Shown here piece after piece: positions 63,816-64,000 of a stretch of 64,000 bases of DNA. The notes beneath the pieces are model-generated. The model was not told the origin of the DNA. It saw nothing but the letters and a program-made list of their open reading frames with translations, and searched no databases. Within the stretch, counting starts at the first letter, position 1. Each line of letters starts with the position of its first letter. The translations under genes and the position numbers were made by a program. The stretch comes from Cyanobacteria bacterium TGS_CYA1 (GTDB lineage Bacteria; Cyanobacteriota; Vampirovibrionia; Obscuribacterales; Obscuribacteraceae): assembly GCA_026129135.1 (NCBI GenBank), contig JAHCIQ010000006.1, positions 186,001-250,000 on the forward strand, written 5' to 3'.

Positions 63816-64000
63816 TTCGGGTTATGTCGACTCAACTCAGTGCCTGAGGCACTCTCGTAAGAAATCTAACATTTCTTGGCAGCCCGGTCCTTTCCACCAT
63901 TTAAACTGTTGCGACCCGTCCTGGTAAATGGGGTTAGACTGGGAAATTTATCAGGTGTTTTCCCCCTAACCAAGATGCATAAAACGTGGTAGTCGGCGTC
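63816..64000. other. Right-edge region without a certain gene
   Basis: No confident gene. On the minus strand a stop-free run (about 63840-63945) reads like a protein C-terminus (SQQFKWWKGPGCQEMLDFLR), but it is closed upstream by TGATAA. Either it is noise, or a gene coming from the right has a frameshift or sequencing error here. A 7-bp stem (AAGAAAT/ATTTCTT near 63859-63877) is also present. Confidence 0.25.

Overview
The window reads as ordinary, densely packed bacterial chromosome at moderate GC. There is no rRNA, tRNA, insertion sequence, integrase, phage gene or CRISPR array that I can see. It holds about 50 protein genes on both strands, many overlapping by 4 bases or sharing stop codons, with no gene-free stretch longer than about 250 bases. 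LpxI (lipid A synthesis), NuoL/NuoM (complex I), a Tat-exported superoxide dismutase and many signal peptides point to a diderm bacterium with respiratory metabolism. The mix of type III glutamine synthetase, two-subunit 2-oxoacid:ferredoxin oxidoreductase, TPR/CHAT proteins, DUF4384 proteins and many unusual secreted proteins would fit a non-photosynthetic relative of Cyanobacteria (Vampirovibrionia/Obscuribacterales-like). That placement is inference from gene content, not something the sequence proves.

Layout. 0.1-9 kb: a secreted TPR metalloprotease, several unknown genes (one like a dead DnaQ-type exonuclease, one sigma-like with three helix-hairpin-helix repeats), then a trypsin-like/DUF4384 membrane protein with a secreted DUF4384 partner, closed by a strong two-way terminator. 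9-14 kb: Tat-exported Fe/Mn superoxide dismutase, ACT-malic enzyme, a cytochrome P460-like protein and a paralogous pair of membrane-anchored proteins. 14-17.4 kb: a divergent nucleotide-sugar cluster (rfbF, cupin epimerase, SDR reductase; rfbH) that looks like an incomplete CDP-ascarylose-type pathway. 17.4-27.4 kb: tricorn-like protease, a GspE-N-like repeat protein, an orphan E2 acyltransferase domain, a second HExxH protease, an LCP cell-wall ligase, a 34-bp perfect palindrome and an orphan AbiEi-like protein.

27.4-34.7 kb is an energy block: korB, korA, a histidine-rich membrane protein and nuoL on the minus strand, with nuoM divergent. KorAB would make reduced ferredoxin, and the NuoL/NuoM antiporter subunits would belong to a complex I-type machine. 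34.7-45 kb: a VWA protein with a 27-bp tandem repeat, a CAP-domain protein, PgeF, an SDR, two paralogous secreted proteins meeting at a two-way terminator, and a large TPR protein ending in a CHAT domain that has lost its catalytic residues.

45-54.4 kb: a glpD / hydroxyacid dehydrogenase / GT87 operon, rsgA, typA and a YdeP/FdhF-type molybdopterin oxidoreductase. 54.4-58.9 kb is a minus-strand signalling operon: Ser/Thr kinase, CHASE3-GGDEF-EAL protein, a membrane protein and a small exported protein. 59-64 kb: glnN, a YjbQ-family protein, a secreted TPR protein and lpxI.

The items most worth a second look are the pseudo-CHAT TPR protein, the kor/His-rich/nuoL//nuoM block, the sigma-like/HhH fusion, the trypsin-DUF4384 pair, the ascarylose-like cluster with missing steps, and the palindrome beside the AbiEi-like gene. 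I do not see one clearly unprecedented multi-gene system.
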